Origin: an uncultured Nitrospira sp.
Lineage (GTDB): Bacteria > Nitrospirota > Nitrospiria > Nitrospirales > Nitrospiraceae
Direction of reading: 5' to 3'
DNA: 64,000 nt
Assembly (NCBI GenBank): GCA_902500995.1
Contig: CABVSR010000006.1
Span: forward strand, 110,092-174,091
Below, piece after piece: positions 1 to 8,935 of the stretch. Position 1 is the stretch's first letter, and each line of letters begins with the position of its first letter. The notes below the pieces were generated by a model. That model saw only the letters and a program-made list of their open reading frames with translations, did not search any database and was not told the origin of the DNA. Position numbers and translations under genes: made by a program.

Positions 1-49
1 TCAGTACTATCGCCCCTGACTGACTCAGTTCAACCCGCTTCATTCTTGA

Positions 50-1069
<1,020 letters not shown>

Positions 1070-1166
1070 CAGGCGTCACGCACGACACGCTTTTCTGACG
1101 TGCAGCACCGGCCGGAGCTGCCAGCGACCGGCGCGGGACACACCAGAAGAGGAGTGAGGATCTGCC

Positions 1167-2366
1167 ATGAATATTCGCAAACGGATTATCGAGGACGTGC
1201 AACTTCGCGGCAAACGCGTGATTATTCGCGCCGACTACAACGTGCCCCTTGATGATTCCTTGCAGATCACCGACGACACCAGGATTCGATCGACGCTGCC
1301 CACCATCAACAGGGCCGTCGATGAGGGGGCGAAAGTCATCCTCTGCTCGCACCTCGGCCGTCCAAAAGGCAAATTTGATCCGAAGTTCAGCCTGACGCCG
1401 GTCGCGAAGCGACTGCAGCGGCTGCTCGGCAAGGAAGTGGTGTTTGCGCCGGACTGCATCGGCTCGGCCGTCGAGGGTCTGGTCGCCAAGATGCAACCCG
1501 GCGATGTGATGTTATTGGAAAATCTCCGCTTTCATCCCGAGGAGGAAAAGAACGACGAAGGATTTTCCAAGGCGCTGGCTTCACTCGCCGACGTGTATAT
1601 CAATGACGCCTTTGGTGCCGCCCACCGCGCCCATGCCTCCACCGTCGGCATTACGAAATATATTCCCGAAGCGGCGGCCGGGTATCTGCTCAAGAAAGAA
1701 ATCGAATACCTGGAAGGAGCGGTGGAGAATCCCGTACGGCCGTTTGTCGCTATTTTAGGCGGCGCCAAGGTCTCCGGGAAAATCGGCGTGATCGAGAATC
1801 TGGGCAAGAAAGTCGACAAGGTCATCATCGGCGGAGGCATGGCGTTTACGTTTTTGAAGGCCATGGGCCTCGAGATCGGCCAGTCACTCGTTGAAAACGA
1901 CATGCTCGACTTCGCGAAGGGAGTGCAGGACCACGCCTTCGCGAGCGGCGTGAAATTCTACCTTCCCGTGGACTGCGTCGTCGCAGCCGGCCGCGAGCCC
2001 GGAGCCGAGACGAAGATCGTTCCGGTTCAGGAAATTCCCAAAGGATGGTATGGACTGGACATCGGCCCTGCATCCGTCAAATTATTCTCCGAAGCAGTCC
2101 AGGATGCGAAAACCATTCTGTGGAATGGCCCCATGGGCATGTTCGAAGTCGACGCGTTTGCTAGAGGCACCCTTGCCATGGCCCATTCCGTCGCCAACGC
2201 ATATGCGTTGACTATCGTCGGAGGAGGCGAAACCGCCCTGGCCATTCACCGCGCCGGAGAGTCTGAAAGCATTTCGTTTATCTCCACCGGTGGCGGCGCG
2301 GCGCTGGAATTGCTCGAGGGAAAGACGCTGCCGGGCCTTGCCGCGCTTCCGAATCGCGCAGAATAA
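1167..2366 (+). CDS. pgk: Phosphoglycerate kinase
   Basis: Transfers the acyl phosphate of 1,3-bisphosphoglycerate to ADP in the cytoplasm, the step after Gap. The 399-residue length is typical. The N-terminal substrate-binding segment RADYNVPLDD (residues 21-30) and the SHLGRPKG motif are present. The C-terminal nucleotide site includes GGGETA and the STGGGA loop. The gene starts with ATG after an AGAGGAGTGAGG ribosome site, lies 97 bases after gap and is followed 35 bases later by tpiA. Confidence 0.98.
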   Translation: MNIRKRIIEDVQLRGKRVIIRADYNVPLDDSLQITDDTRIRSTLPTINRAVDEGAKVILCSHLGRPKGKFDPKFSLTPVAKRLQRLLGKEVVFAPDCIGSAVEGLVAKMQPGDVMLLENLRFHPEEEKNDEGFSKALASLADVYINDAFGAAHRAHASTVGITKYIPEAAAGYLLKKEIEYLEGAVENPVRPFVAILGGAKVSGKIGVIENLGKKVDKVIIGGGMAFTFLKAMGLEIGQSLVENDMLDFAKGVQDHAFASGVKFYLPVDCVVAAGREPGAETKIVPVQEIPKGWYGLDIGPASVKLFSEAVQDAKTILWNGPMGMFEVDAFARGTLAMAHSVANAYALTIVGGGETALAIHRAGESESISFISTGGGAALELLEGKTLPGLAALPNRAE

Positions 2367-2401
2367 CGACAACGTCCGCCCTTCCTCGCTATTGAGGCCT
2401 C

Positions 2402-3181
2402 GTGAGAACCCGATACATCATCGGCAACTGGAAGATGAATAAGACCGCCACCGAGGCGGGGGCGTTCGTACGCCGCCTCATGCAGGAACTGCCTGCTAGC
2501 GATGGCATCCAGGTCGGTTTTGCGCCGCCGTTTACCGCACTGCATGCAGCCCGTGAAGCGCTCGGCTCGACATCCACCTTGCTCCTCGGTGCGCAGGATC
2601 TCTATTGGGAGGAGAAAGGCGCCTTCACCGGTGAAGTGTCGGGAACCATGCTGAAAGACCTGGGCTGCCGATTTGTTCTGGTCGGTCATTCGGAACGCCG
2701 GCAATACTTCGGTGAACAAGACAGCTGGACGAATAAGAAAGTGCTGGCGGCGCTCCGGAACGGACTCCAACCGGTTCTCTGTGTGGGCGAAACGCTTCAA
2801 GATCGCGAGTCAGATCAGATCGACCTGGTCATCCAACGACAGCTTCGCGCCGGGCTGGCCGGCATCGAAGCGCAGAGTCTCGAAACCATGGTCATCGCCT
2901 ACGAACCAGTGTGGGCGATCGGCACTGGGCGAGCGGCATCACCGGAGCAGGCGGTGCCGGTGCATCGCTTGATCCGCGGAACCATGAATGAATTGAGCGG
3001 ATCCGAGGCAGGACAGCGAGTTCGGATTCTGTATGGAGGGAGCGTCACCCCGCACAATCTTGCCGACTTCCTGGCTTCTGAAGAAATCGACGGCGCATTG
3101 GTCGGCGGGGCTTGTCTAGATCCGGTCTCTTTTGCTACACTCGCCAAAGTTGCCATCGGGTCCAAACCCACCACGGCCTAA
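2402..3181 (+). CDS. tpiA: Triosephosphate isomerase
   Basis: Interconverts dihydroxyacetone phosphate and glyceraldehyde-3-phosphate. The 259-residue protein starts at a GTG; the family N-terminus (IIGNWKMNK) begins only five codons later, so this start fits. The catalytic His is in GHSERR (His96) and the catalytic Glu in AYEPVWAIGTG (Glu168). The phosphate-binding YGGSV and GALVGGA motifs are intact. It is the third glycolytic gene in the run and is separated from secG by 8 bases. Confidence 0.98.
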   Translation: MRTRYIIGNWKMNKTATEAGAFVRRLMQELPASDGIQVGFAPPFTALHAAREALGSTSTLLLGAQDLYWEEKGAFTGEVSGTMLKDLGCRFVLVGHSERRQYFGEQDSWTNKKVLAALRNGLQPVLCVGETLQDRESDQIDLVIQRQLRAGLAGIEAQSLETMVIAYEPVWAIGTGRAASPEQAVPVHRLIRGTMNELSGSEAGQRVRILYGGSVTPHNLADFLASEEIDGALVGGACLDPVSFATLAKVAIGSKPTTA

Positions 3182-3189
3182 GATTCAAC

Positions 3190-3543
3190 ATGTATACACT
3201 GCTCATCATCGTTCATGTCATCGTCTGCCTGCTCATGATCGGGGCCATTCTGCTGCAATCCGGCAAGGGGGCTGAAATCGGAGCGGCCTTCGGCGGTTCC
3301 AGCCAAACCGTGTTCGGCAGCCGGGGACCGGCAAACTTCCTGAGCAAGTTCACGGTCATCACCGCATTTGTCTTCATGTTCACGTCATTGTCTCTGGCGA
3401 TTATCGCGAAGGATCGCAACTTTTCTTCCACGGTCATTGACTTGAACAAGAAACCTGCGGCCACAACCCCGAGCGCGACACCGTCTGAGTCCGCGACGCC
3501 ACCGGCCAAAGATTCGCATTCTTCCAACGAAGCCTCCCACTAA
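3190..3543 (+). CDS. secG: Preprotein translocase subunit SecG
   Basis: Small inner-membrane subunit of the SecYEG protein-export channel. The 117-residue protein has two hydrophobic segments (about residues 3-24 and 52-74) separated by the conserved loop LLQSGKGAEIGAAFGG followed by SQTVFGSRG, which identifies SecG. A Pro/Ala/Ser/Thr-rich tail follows. I start at the ATG at 3190; a longer upstream reading would run into tpiA. tpiA-secG adjacency is common in bacteria. The gene ends the glycolytic transcription unit. Confidence 0.95.
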   Translation: MYTLLIIVHVIVCLLMIGAILLQSGKGAEIGAAFGGSSQTVFGSRGPANFLSKFTVITAFVFMFTSLSLAIIAKDRNFSSTVIDLNKKPAATTPSATPSESATPPAKDSHSSNEASH

Positions 3544-3770
3544 GCTTCCCGGTTCACCTCTCTTTCGAAACGATCCACGCCGATCAACCGGAATAACACG
3601 CCTCGCCTGGAAAGCGGTGCTGTGCGGTTATTTAACCAGGCCGCAGCCCATCGCAGCAGGAAAGAAGATCTCTGGAGGGAGTCAGTTCGTGAGCGAAACG
3701 CTATCGCGAGACTCAACCGGCAGGCCTGATATTTCTGCCAAGAAAACGAGAGGATACACTGGATCGACTG

Positions 3771-4685
3771 CTAGACGGGAGTCAGCCACTGCCGGTGAGC
3801 GGCGTCGGTTCCGCGCACCACGTCAAAAAACGCCTTCTGTAATGCCTGTGTGATCGGCCCCGGTTTCCCGCTTCCGATGCGACGCTGATCAATTTCCGTC
3901 ACCGGGGTGAGTTCGGCTGCCGTCCCCGTCACGAACACTTCCTCGGCCACATACATTTCATCACGCGTGAATCGCTCTTCGACCACGGGAATGTTTCGCT
4001 CTTTTGCCAGCTGAATGATGGAATTGCGCGTGATGCCTTCCAGAATCGAAGTGAGCGGCGTCGTCTTCAAGAGGCCACGTCGCACGATGAAGACATTTTC
4101 GCCCGTTCCCTCGGCCACATACCCTTCCGGATCGAGCATGATCGCTTCATCGTACCCGTCCGCTTTGACTTCGCGCTTGGCGAGGATCGAGTTCACATAG
4201 TAACCGGAGATTTTCCCGCGAGTCATGGACACATTGACGTGATGGCGCGTAAATGAAGAGACTCTGGCGCGAATGCCTTTCAGCAACGCCTCTTCCCCCA
4301 GGTACGTGCCCCATTTCCACGCAGCGATACTCACCTTGATGGGATTCTCGCCCGGATACAACCCCATGGCACCGTACCCGATATAGACGAGCGGGCGGAT
4401 GTAACAGGCTTCTAATCGATTCACCCTGACGGTTTCGACAATGGCTTCGGTCAATTGCTTGCGGTCGTAAGGCATCTCGATGAGGCCGATGTGCGCCGAC
4501 TCAAATAATCGATCCACATGCTCAGGCAGCCTAAAAATGGCCGACCCGTTGCTACCTTTATAACAACGGATGCCCTCGAACGCCGCCAAACCATAGTGGA
4601 GGGAGTGTGTCAGCACATGGACCTGCGCCTCAGCCCAGGGCACAAACTTGCCATCCATCCAAATTTTTTCGCTGGCTTGCAACAT
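3771..4685 (-). CDS. ilvE: Branched-chain amino acid aminotransferase
   Basis: Fold-type IV PLP aminotransferase that makes Leu, Ile and Val from their 2-oxo acids in the cytoplasm. The protein is 304 residues, typical of the family (E. coli 309). The PLP lysine is expected at Lys158 in the segment TRGKISGYYVNS, and the cofactor-phosphate region EGTGENVF follows. The N-terminal block SLHYGLAAFEGIRCY is classic IlvE. An in-frame upstream ATG (4712) lies inside the promoter, so the start at 4685 is preferred. There is no ribosome site before this ATG and the predicted -10 box ends 7 bases upstream, which suggests a leaderless mRNA. Divergent from rplU. Confidence 0.95.
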   Translation of the reverse strand: MLQASEKIWMDGKFVPWAEAQVHVLTHSLHYGLAAFEGIRCYKGSNGSAIFRLPEHVDRLFESAHIGLIEMPYDRKQLTEAIVETVRVNRLEACYIRPLVYIGYGAMGLYPGENPIKVSIAAWKWGTYLGEEALLKGIRARVSSFTRHHVNVSMTRGKISGYYVNSILAKREVKADGYDEAIMLDPEGYVAEGTGENVFIVRRGLLKTTPLTSILEGITRNSIIQLAKERNIPVVEERFTRDEMYVAEEVFVTGTAAELTPVTEIDQRRIGSGKPGPITQALQKAFFDVVRGTDAAHRQWLTPV

Positions 4686-4692
4686 GCGCGGG

Positions 4693-4722
4693 ATAATACC
4701 AGCGGCTCGCAACGAGCGTCAA
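4693..4722 (-). promoter_or_regulatory. Promoter of ilvE, predicted leaderless
   Basis: Read on the minus strand, TTGACG (4722-4717) and TATTAT (4698-4693) are separated by 18 bases. The first base of the ilvE ATG lies 8 bases beyond the -10 box, exactly where transcription should begin. Confidence 0.6.
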
Positions 4723-4829
4723 GACAACAGCGCCGCAGGCCGATCGACGGTCTTGTCGCACCTCGTCTTCTGAATGCCCGCCGTCGCCCCGCCTTGCCCT
4801 TACCGCTTCGTCACAGTCAGAGCAACTTC

Positions 4830-4857
4830 TTGACACTCTCTCCGAGCCTATGATAAA
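4830..4857 (+). promoter_or_regulatory. Probable promoter of rplU-rpmA
   Basis: TTGACA at 4830-4835 is followed 16 bases later by GATAAA (4852-4857), within the AT-richer stretch TATGATAAAC. It lies 35 bases upstream of the rplU ATG, leaving room for a short leader with a GAGGAGAAGG ribosome site. Confidence 0.5.
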
Positions 4858-4891
4858 CACCCACGTTCTGCTGACGAGGAGAAGGACGCAC

Positions 4892-5206
4892 ATGTACGCT
4901 ATTATCGAGACAGGCGGAAAACAGTATCGAGTGGAAACAGGGACCGTGCTCCAGGTAGAGTCCCTCCCGGGCGATGTCGGCCATTCCGTGCAGATCGACA
5001 AGGTTCGACTGCTGAATGGTGATAACGGATTGGTGATCGGCCAACCGGTCGTCGCCGGCGCGCACGTCACGGCGGAAATCATCCGCCAGGGACGCACCAG
5101 ATCCATCACGGTCTTTAAGAAACAACGCCGGAAGAATTATCGGCGAACCAGAGGCCACCGGCAGGGCTTTACGCAGCTGCGGGTCACTGAGATCGCAACC
5201 AAGTAA
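4892..5206 (+). CDS. rplU: 50S ribosomal protein L21
   Basis: Structural protein of the large ribosomal subunit that binds 23S rRNA. The 104-residue protein begins with the family signature MYAIIETGGKQYRVE. I use the ATG at 4892 rather than an upstream in-frame start because the signature begins here and a strong GAGGAGAAGG ribosome site precedes it. The basic C-terminal half (KKQRRKNYRRTRGHRQ) matches L21. It is 21 bases upstream of rpmA, the usual rplU-rpmA pair, with obgE next as in many bacteria. Confidence 0.98.
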   Translation: MYAIIETGGKQYRVETGTVLQVESLPGDVGHSVQIDKVRLLNGDNGLVIGQPVVAGAHVTAEIIRQGRTRSITVFKKQRRKNYRRTRGHRQGFTQLRVTEIATK

Positions 5207-5227
5207 CGACTCGAAGGAGAGTTTGCC

Positions 5228-5491
5228 ATGGCAACAAATAAAGGCGGCGGTTCGACAAGAAACGGCCGCGACAGTAACCCGCAATACCTCGGCGTGAAAG
5301 CCTACGGCGGCGAGACGATCAAGGCCGGCTCCATCATCGTGCGCCAACGCGGAACGAAGTTTTTCCCCGGCCTCAACGTGGGCCTTGGTCGGGATCACAC
5401 CCTCTATGCCTACGTCGCGGGTGTCGTAAAATTCGAAGGCGGCCGCGGCAGGCAGAAGGTCAGCGTCTATCCGGTGACGGCAAAGGCCTGA
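5228..5491 (+). CDS. rpmA: 50S ribosomal protein L27
   Basis: Large-subunit ribosomal protein near the peptidyl-transferase centre. The 87-residue product has the family core [20 protein letters not shown] near the N-terminus and the [13 protein letters not shown] block. The N-terminus ([15 protein letters not shown]) lacks the cleavable extension seen in Firmicutes. A GAAGGAGAG ribosome site precedes the ATG. It directly follows rplU and precedes obgE. Confidence 0.98.
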   Translation: MATNKGGGSTRNGRDSNPQYLGVKAYGGETIKAGSIIVRQRGTKFFPGLNVGLGRDHTLYAYVAGVVKFEGGRGRQKVSVYPVTAKA

Positions 5492-5614
5492 TCCCTCCAC
5501 TGCCCCAACCCTGTTCCCCGGAATACAGGCCCTTCGCTTAGGCAGCACCCCCATGATCCGGCGAATACGCTATACTGCAGTTTCTGAATAAACGCCGCCG
5601 GGTGGCTCGCTGCG

Positions 5615-6646
5615 ATGTCTACATTCGTCGATCAAGTCCAAATCCTGGTCAAAGCCGGGCACGGCGGCAATGGCGCCTGCAGCTTTCGCCGGGAGAAATT
5701 TGTCCCCCGCGGCGGCCCGGATGGCGGCGACGGCGGCGACGGCGGTAACGTCATCGTCGAGGCCACCACTCGCCTCAGCACTCTCCTGGATCTCCGGTAC
5801 CAAAAACATTACGAAGCGGAACACGGCGAAGTCGGCGGCGGGAGCAACTGCCATGGGCGCCGCGGCGCCGATGTGCTGATTCCTGTCCCGGTCGGCACCA
5901 TCGTCCTCGATGAGAATACGCAGGAACTCCTGGCCGATTTGACCGTGGATGGCCAGCGGTGCGTCATTGCCAAGGGTGGAACGGGGGGCCGCGGTAACAC
6001 GCAATTCGCGACCTCCACCAACCGCGTACCGACTCAGTTCGAACCTGGCACGCCGGGCGAGGAACGCCTTCTTCGCCTCGACTTGAAACTCCTGGCCGAT
6101 GTCGGATTGGTGGGCTATCCGAACGCCGGAAAGTCCACGTTCATCGCCGCCGTTTCTGCGGCACGCCCCAAGATCGCCGACTATCCTTTTACGACCCTCA
6201 CCCCCAACTTGGGTGTCGTCCGGTCGAGCGAGGAACACAGCTTCGTCATTGCAGACATCCCCGGGCTGATTGAAGGGGCCCATGAAGGGAAGGGCCTCGG
6301 CTTTCAGTTCCTCCGGCACATCGAGCGCACCAGCCTGTTGATCCATGTGATCGATATTTCCGAGTGGGCGACCGACGAGCCGGTCGCAAGCCTCACTGTC
6401 ATGCGCCATGAACTGTCGGCCTATGATGAGGCCCTCGCCGCGCGCCCCTTTGCCGTAGTGGGTACGAAACTCGACGTCAAAGGCGATGGAGAACGGCTCG
6501 AACAGCTTCGGAAGTATTGCCGGCGACGCAAGATTCCTTTTTTTGCCATTTCAGCTGCCACGCGAGAAGGGCTGGACGAGTGCATACGCTACATGGGCCA
6601 GCAGGTGGAACTGCTCCGGAAAACCCCGTGCGAGACGAACTCCTAA
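5615..6646 (+). CDS. obgE: Obg-family GTPase (ObgE/CgtA)
   Basis: Essential ribosome-assembly GTPase that acts on the 50S subunit. The 343-residue protein has the glycine-rich Obg domain (about residues 1-160, with GGPDGGDGGDGGNV) followed by the G domain: P-loop GYPNAGKST, G3 DIPGL, and a G4-like VGTKLD. There is no long C-terminal extension. The neighbours rplU, rpmA and proB match common Obg synteny. A TATACT hexamer at 5571-5576 could be a -10 box, but no good -35 was seen. The 3' end overlaps the proposed proB start by 19 bases. Confidence 0.96.
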   Translation: MSTFVDQVQILVKAGHGGNGACSFRREKFVPRGGPDGGDGGDGGNVIVEATTRLSTLLDLRYQKHYEAEHGEVGGGSNCHGRRGADVLIPVPVGTIVLDENTQELLADLTVDGQRCVIAKGGTGGRGNTQFATSTNRVPTQFEPGTPGEERLLRLDLKLLADVGLVGYPNAGKSTFIAAVSAARPKIADYPFTTLTPNLGVVRSSEEHSFVIADIPGLIEGAHEGKGLGFQFLRHIERTSLLIHVIDISEWATDEPVASLTVMRHELSAYDEALAARPFAVVGTKLDVKGDGERLEQLRKYCRRRKIPFFAISAATREGLDECIRYMGQQVELLRKTPCETNS

Positions 6647-7749
6647 AACAAGCGAGACGCGTCGTCATCAAGATCGGGAGCAGTCTGGTCGCGTCACGCG
6701 AATCCGGGCTGAGCACCGAGCGCATCGAGCGTCTCGCGGCCGAAATTGCCCGGGTACGGGCCCAGGGGCGTGAAGTGCTGGTGGTTTCGTCGGGCGCAGT
6801 CGTCTCCGGCATCAAAAAACTGGAGCTGCGCGAGTACCCCAAGAGCCTGCCGGTCAAACAGGCCGCTGCCGCGGTGGGCCAGAGCCTCCTGATGTGGGCC
6901 TACGAGAAGGCGTTCGAGCGCCTCTCGCTGCGGGTGGCGCAGGTGCTGTTGACCCATGGAGACCTCGCGGATCGCCGGCGATTTCTAAATGCTCGCCACA
7001 CCTTAACTACGCTGATCAAATTCGGCGTCGTCCCCATCATTAACGAGAACGACACGGTGGCCGTCGAAGAGATACGTGTCGGGGACAACGATACGCTGGC
7101 AGCCCAGGTTGCCCACCTGGTGGATGCCGACCTGCTGGTCATCCTGTCGGACGTCGACGGACTCTTTACCGCGGACCCTCGCAAAGATTCCCAGGCCACG
7201 CTGATTCCGCTGATTCACGAGATCACGGCGGACATCGAGCAACGCGCCGGCATGTCCTCCACGTTCGAAGGCACGGGCGGCATGGCGACGAAAGTCCGCG
7301 CCGCCAAAAAAGTCGGCGAATATGGCGTGGCAACCTTGATCTTGAACGGGACTCGCCCAGATCTACTTCCGGGCGTGTTATCCGGTCAACCGGGCGGCAG
7401 CCTGTTTCTCGGGCGGGAACGGCGGATGAACAGTCGAAAACACTGGATTGCGTTCACGTTGCGCCCCCGTGGGCACCTGCAATTGGATCAGGGCGCCGTC
7501 GAGGCGTTGGTACGGAACGGCAAAAGCCTGCTGGCCTCCGGCATCCGCGACATCACCGGCGACTTCGAGGCGGGCGACCCAGTGACCTGCGCCGGACCTG
7601 ACGGGAAAGAATGCGCCAAGGGCCTGGTGAATTTCTCCTCCACGGTCCTGACCCGCATCAAGGGCCTGAAGACCGCCGACATTCAAAAAATCCCCGGGCT
7701 CCAGGAGTATGAGGAGGTCATTCACCGAGACAACCTGGTGATCCTGTAG
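6628..7749 (+). CDS. proB: Glutamate 5-kinase
   Basis: Phosphorylates glutamate, the first step of proline synthesis. The 373-residue protein has an amino-acid-kinase domain starting at RRVVIKIGSSLV, with VVSSGAV, NENDTVAVEEIRVGDNDTLAA and the FEGTGGMATK region. A C-terminal PUA domain (about residues 275-360) follows. Length and layout match the family. The start is set at the GTG at 6628, because anything further upstream would add non-family sequence inside obgE. The 19-base overlap with obgE suggests translational coupling. No proA was seen nearby. Confidence 0.95.
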   Translation: MRDELLKQARRVVIKIGSSLVASRESGLSTERIERLAAEIARVRAQGREVLVVSSGAVVSGIKKLELREYPKSLPVKQAAAAVGQSLLMWAYEKAFERLSLRVAQVLLTHGDLADRRRFLNARHTLTTLIKFGVVPIINENDTVAVEEIRVGDNDTLAAQVAHLVDADLLVILSDVDGLFTADPRKDSQATLIPLIHEITADIEQRAGMSSTFEGTGGMATKVRAAKKVGEYGVATLILNGTRPDLLPGVLSGQPGGSLFLGRERRMNSRKHWIAFTLRPRGHLQLDQGAVEALVRNGKSLLASGIRDITGDFEAGDPVTCAGPDGKECAKGLVNFSSTVLTRIKGLKTADIQKIPGLQEYEEVIHRDNLVIL

Positions 7750-7844
7750 CGGCTCGGATTCGGACGCCGCCACGGCAGGGGCCGCCCCTCGCAGGGCTGT
7801 CCTCCATGATGACCATCACGTTGGCGAGTTGAACCGGAGCCGGC

Positions 7845-8525
7845 ATGCGTCTAGGCCTCTTGGGCGGCAGTTTTAATCCGATCCACCGGTGCCATCTCTC
7901 GATTGCACAGGCGGCACAACGACTTCTGCCTCTGGATCGGGTGCTGTTTATTCCGACCGGAGACCCTCCGCACAAACAACCAGGCACTCTAGCCCCCGCT
8001 CACCATCGCTATCGCATGGTCCAACTGGCGATCCAGGATGAGCCTGCCTTCGCCCTCACAGACATTGAAATCCGCCGTTCCGGCAAGTCCTATTCGATCG
8101 ACACGGTCCGTGCGCTTCACGCGCAATACGGGTCTGGCACCGCGCTGTTTTTCCTCATCGGCCTAGATGCATTTATCGACCTTCCCTCATGGAAGCAAGC
8201 CGACCAGCTGCTTGATCTCTGCCAATTCGTGGTGATTTCACGGCCTTTCACAAGTTTTCTGCAAGTGGCCTCAATGCCTGTCTTTTCCGGTGTGCCCACA
8301 GATGAGTTGCGCGCGCTCGATGAAGGACGACAAGAGCGAGCAGACGTGCCCATCCGAAACGGCCGGGCCCTGACATGCTTGAGGCTGCCGCCTTGTGACA
8401 GTTCCGCGTCGGACATCAGAACACGCATTGCCGATGGCCGCCCTCTGGCAAATCTGTTGCCGCCCCTGGTCGAATCCTATATACTTCGCGAGGGGTTATA
8501 CAGGGAGGACAGTGAGCGTCTCTGA
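7845..8525 (+). CDS. nadD: Nicotinate-nucleotide adenylyltransferase
   Basis: Adenylates nicotinate mononucleotide in NAD biosynthesis. The 226-residue protein opens with the nucleotidyltransferase motif LGGSFNPIHRCHL (GSFNPiH plus the second His) and has the C-terminal SSASDIRTRI motif of NadD/CoaD-like enzymes. ATG at 7845 follows GGAGCC. The stop overlaps the rsfS start by 14 bases, forming the common nadD-rsfS pair. nadA, another NAD gene, lies 21 kb away. Confidence 0.95.
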   Translation: MRLGLLGGSFNPIHRCHLSIAQAAQRLLPLDRVLFIPTGDPPHKQPGTLAPAHHRYRMVQLAIQDEPAFALTDIEIRRSGKSYSIDTVRALHAQYGSGTALFFLIGLDAFIDLPSWKQADQLLDLCQFVVISRPFTSFLQVASMPVFSGVPTDELRALDEGRQERADVPIRNGRALTCLRLPPCDSSASDIRTRIADGRPLANLLPPLVESYILREGLYREDSERL

Positions 8526-8934
8526 AACAAAAGCCAAAGCTCTCGCGGTGGCGGCCGCCATCTTGGACAAGAAAGCCACCGATGTCCTGATCCTGCATAT
8601 CGCCAAGCTGACCTCTATCGCCGACTACTTGGTCATCGGTTCCGGAGAGTCGGAACGCCAAGCACGGGCGATCGCAGACCATGTCGGCGATGTGCTCAAG
8701 GCCCAAGGGCACCCGCCGCTCAGTATTGAAGGCGCATCGTCTGCCAAGTGGGTCGTCATGGACTTTGGTGACGTCATCGTTCACATCTTTCAGAAGGATA
8801 TTCGCGAACACTACGCCCTCGAACGACTGTGGGGCGACGCAGGACAGGTCAAGCTGCCAGAAGAGCGCGCGGTAAAAGTGGCGCCACCGGCACGACCAAC
8901 GGCCCGTCCTGCTCGCACCCGGAAACGGGTCTAG
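8512..8934 (+). CDS. rsfS: Ribosome silencing factor RsfS
   Basis: Binds ribosomal protein L14 and blocks 30S-50S joining when nutrients are short. The 140-residue product has the Oligomerisation/RsfS core: KATDVLILHIAKLTSIADY, SGESERQARAIAD, and the C-terminal DFGDVIVHIFQKDIREHYALERLWGD pattern. The start is the GTG at 8512, with a GGGAGGA ribosome site about 5 bases upstream; longer in-frame readings lie wholly inside nadD. A basic Pro/Ala-rich tail ends the protein. It lies one base from the downstream TPR gene. Confidence 0.95.
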   Translation: MSVSETKAKALAVAAAILDKKATDVLILHIAKLTSIADYLVIGSGESERQARAIADHVGDVLKAQGHPPLSIEGASSAKWVVMDFGDVIVHIFQKDIREHYALERLWGDAGQVKLPEERAVKVAPPARPTARPARTRKRV

Positions 8935-8935
8935 C

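Noticed and set aside
3544..3770. Possible tRNA after secG (a common arrangement)
   Set aside because: No T-loop consensus (GTTCRAnYC) or foldable cloverleaf was found in this 227-base gap.
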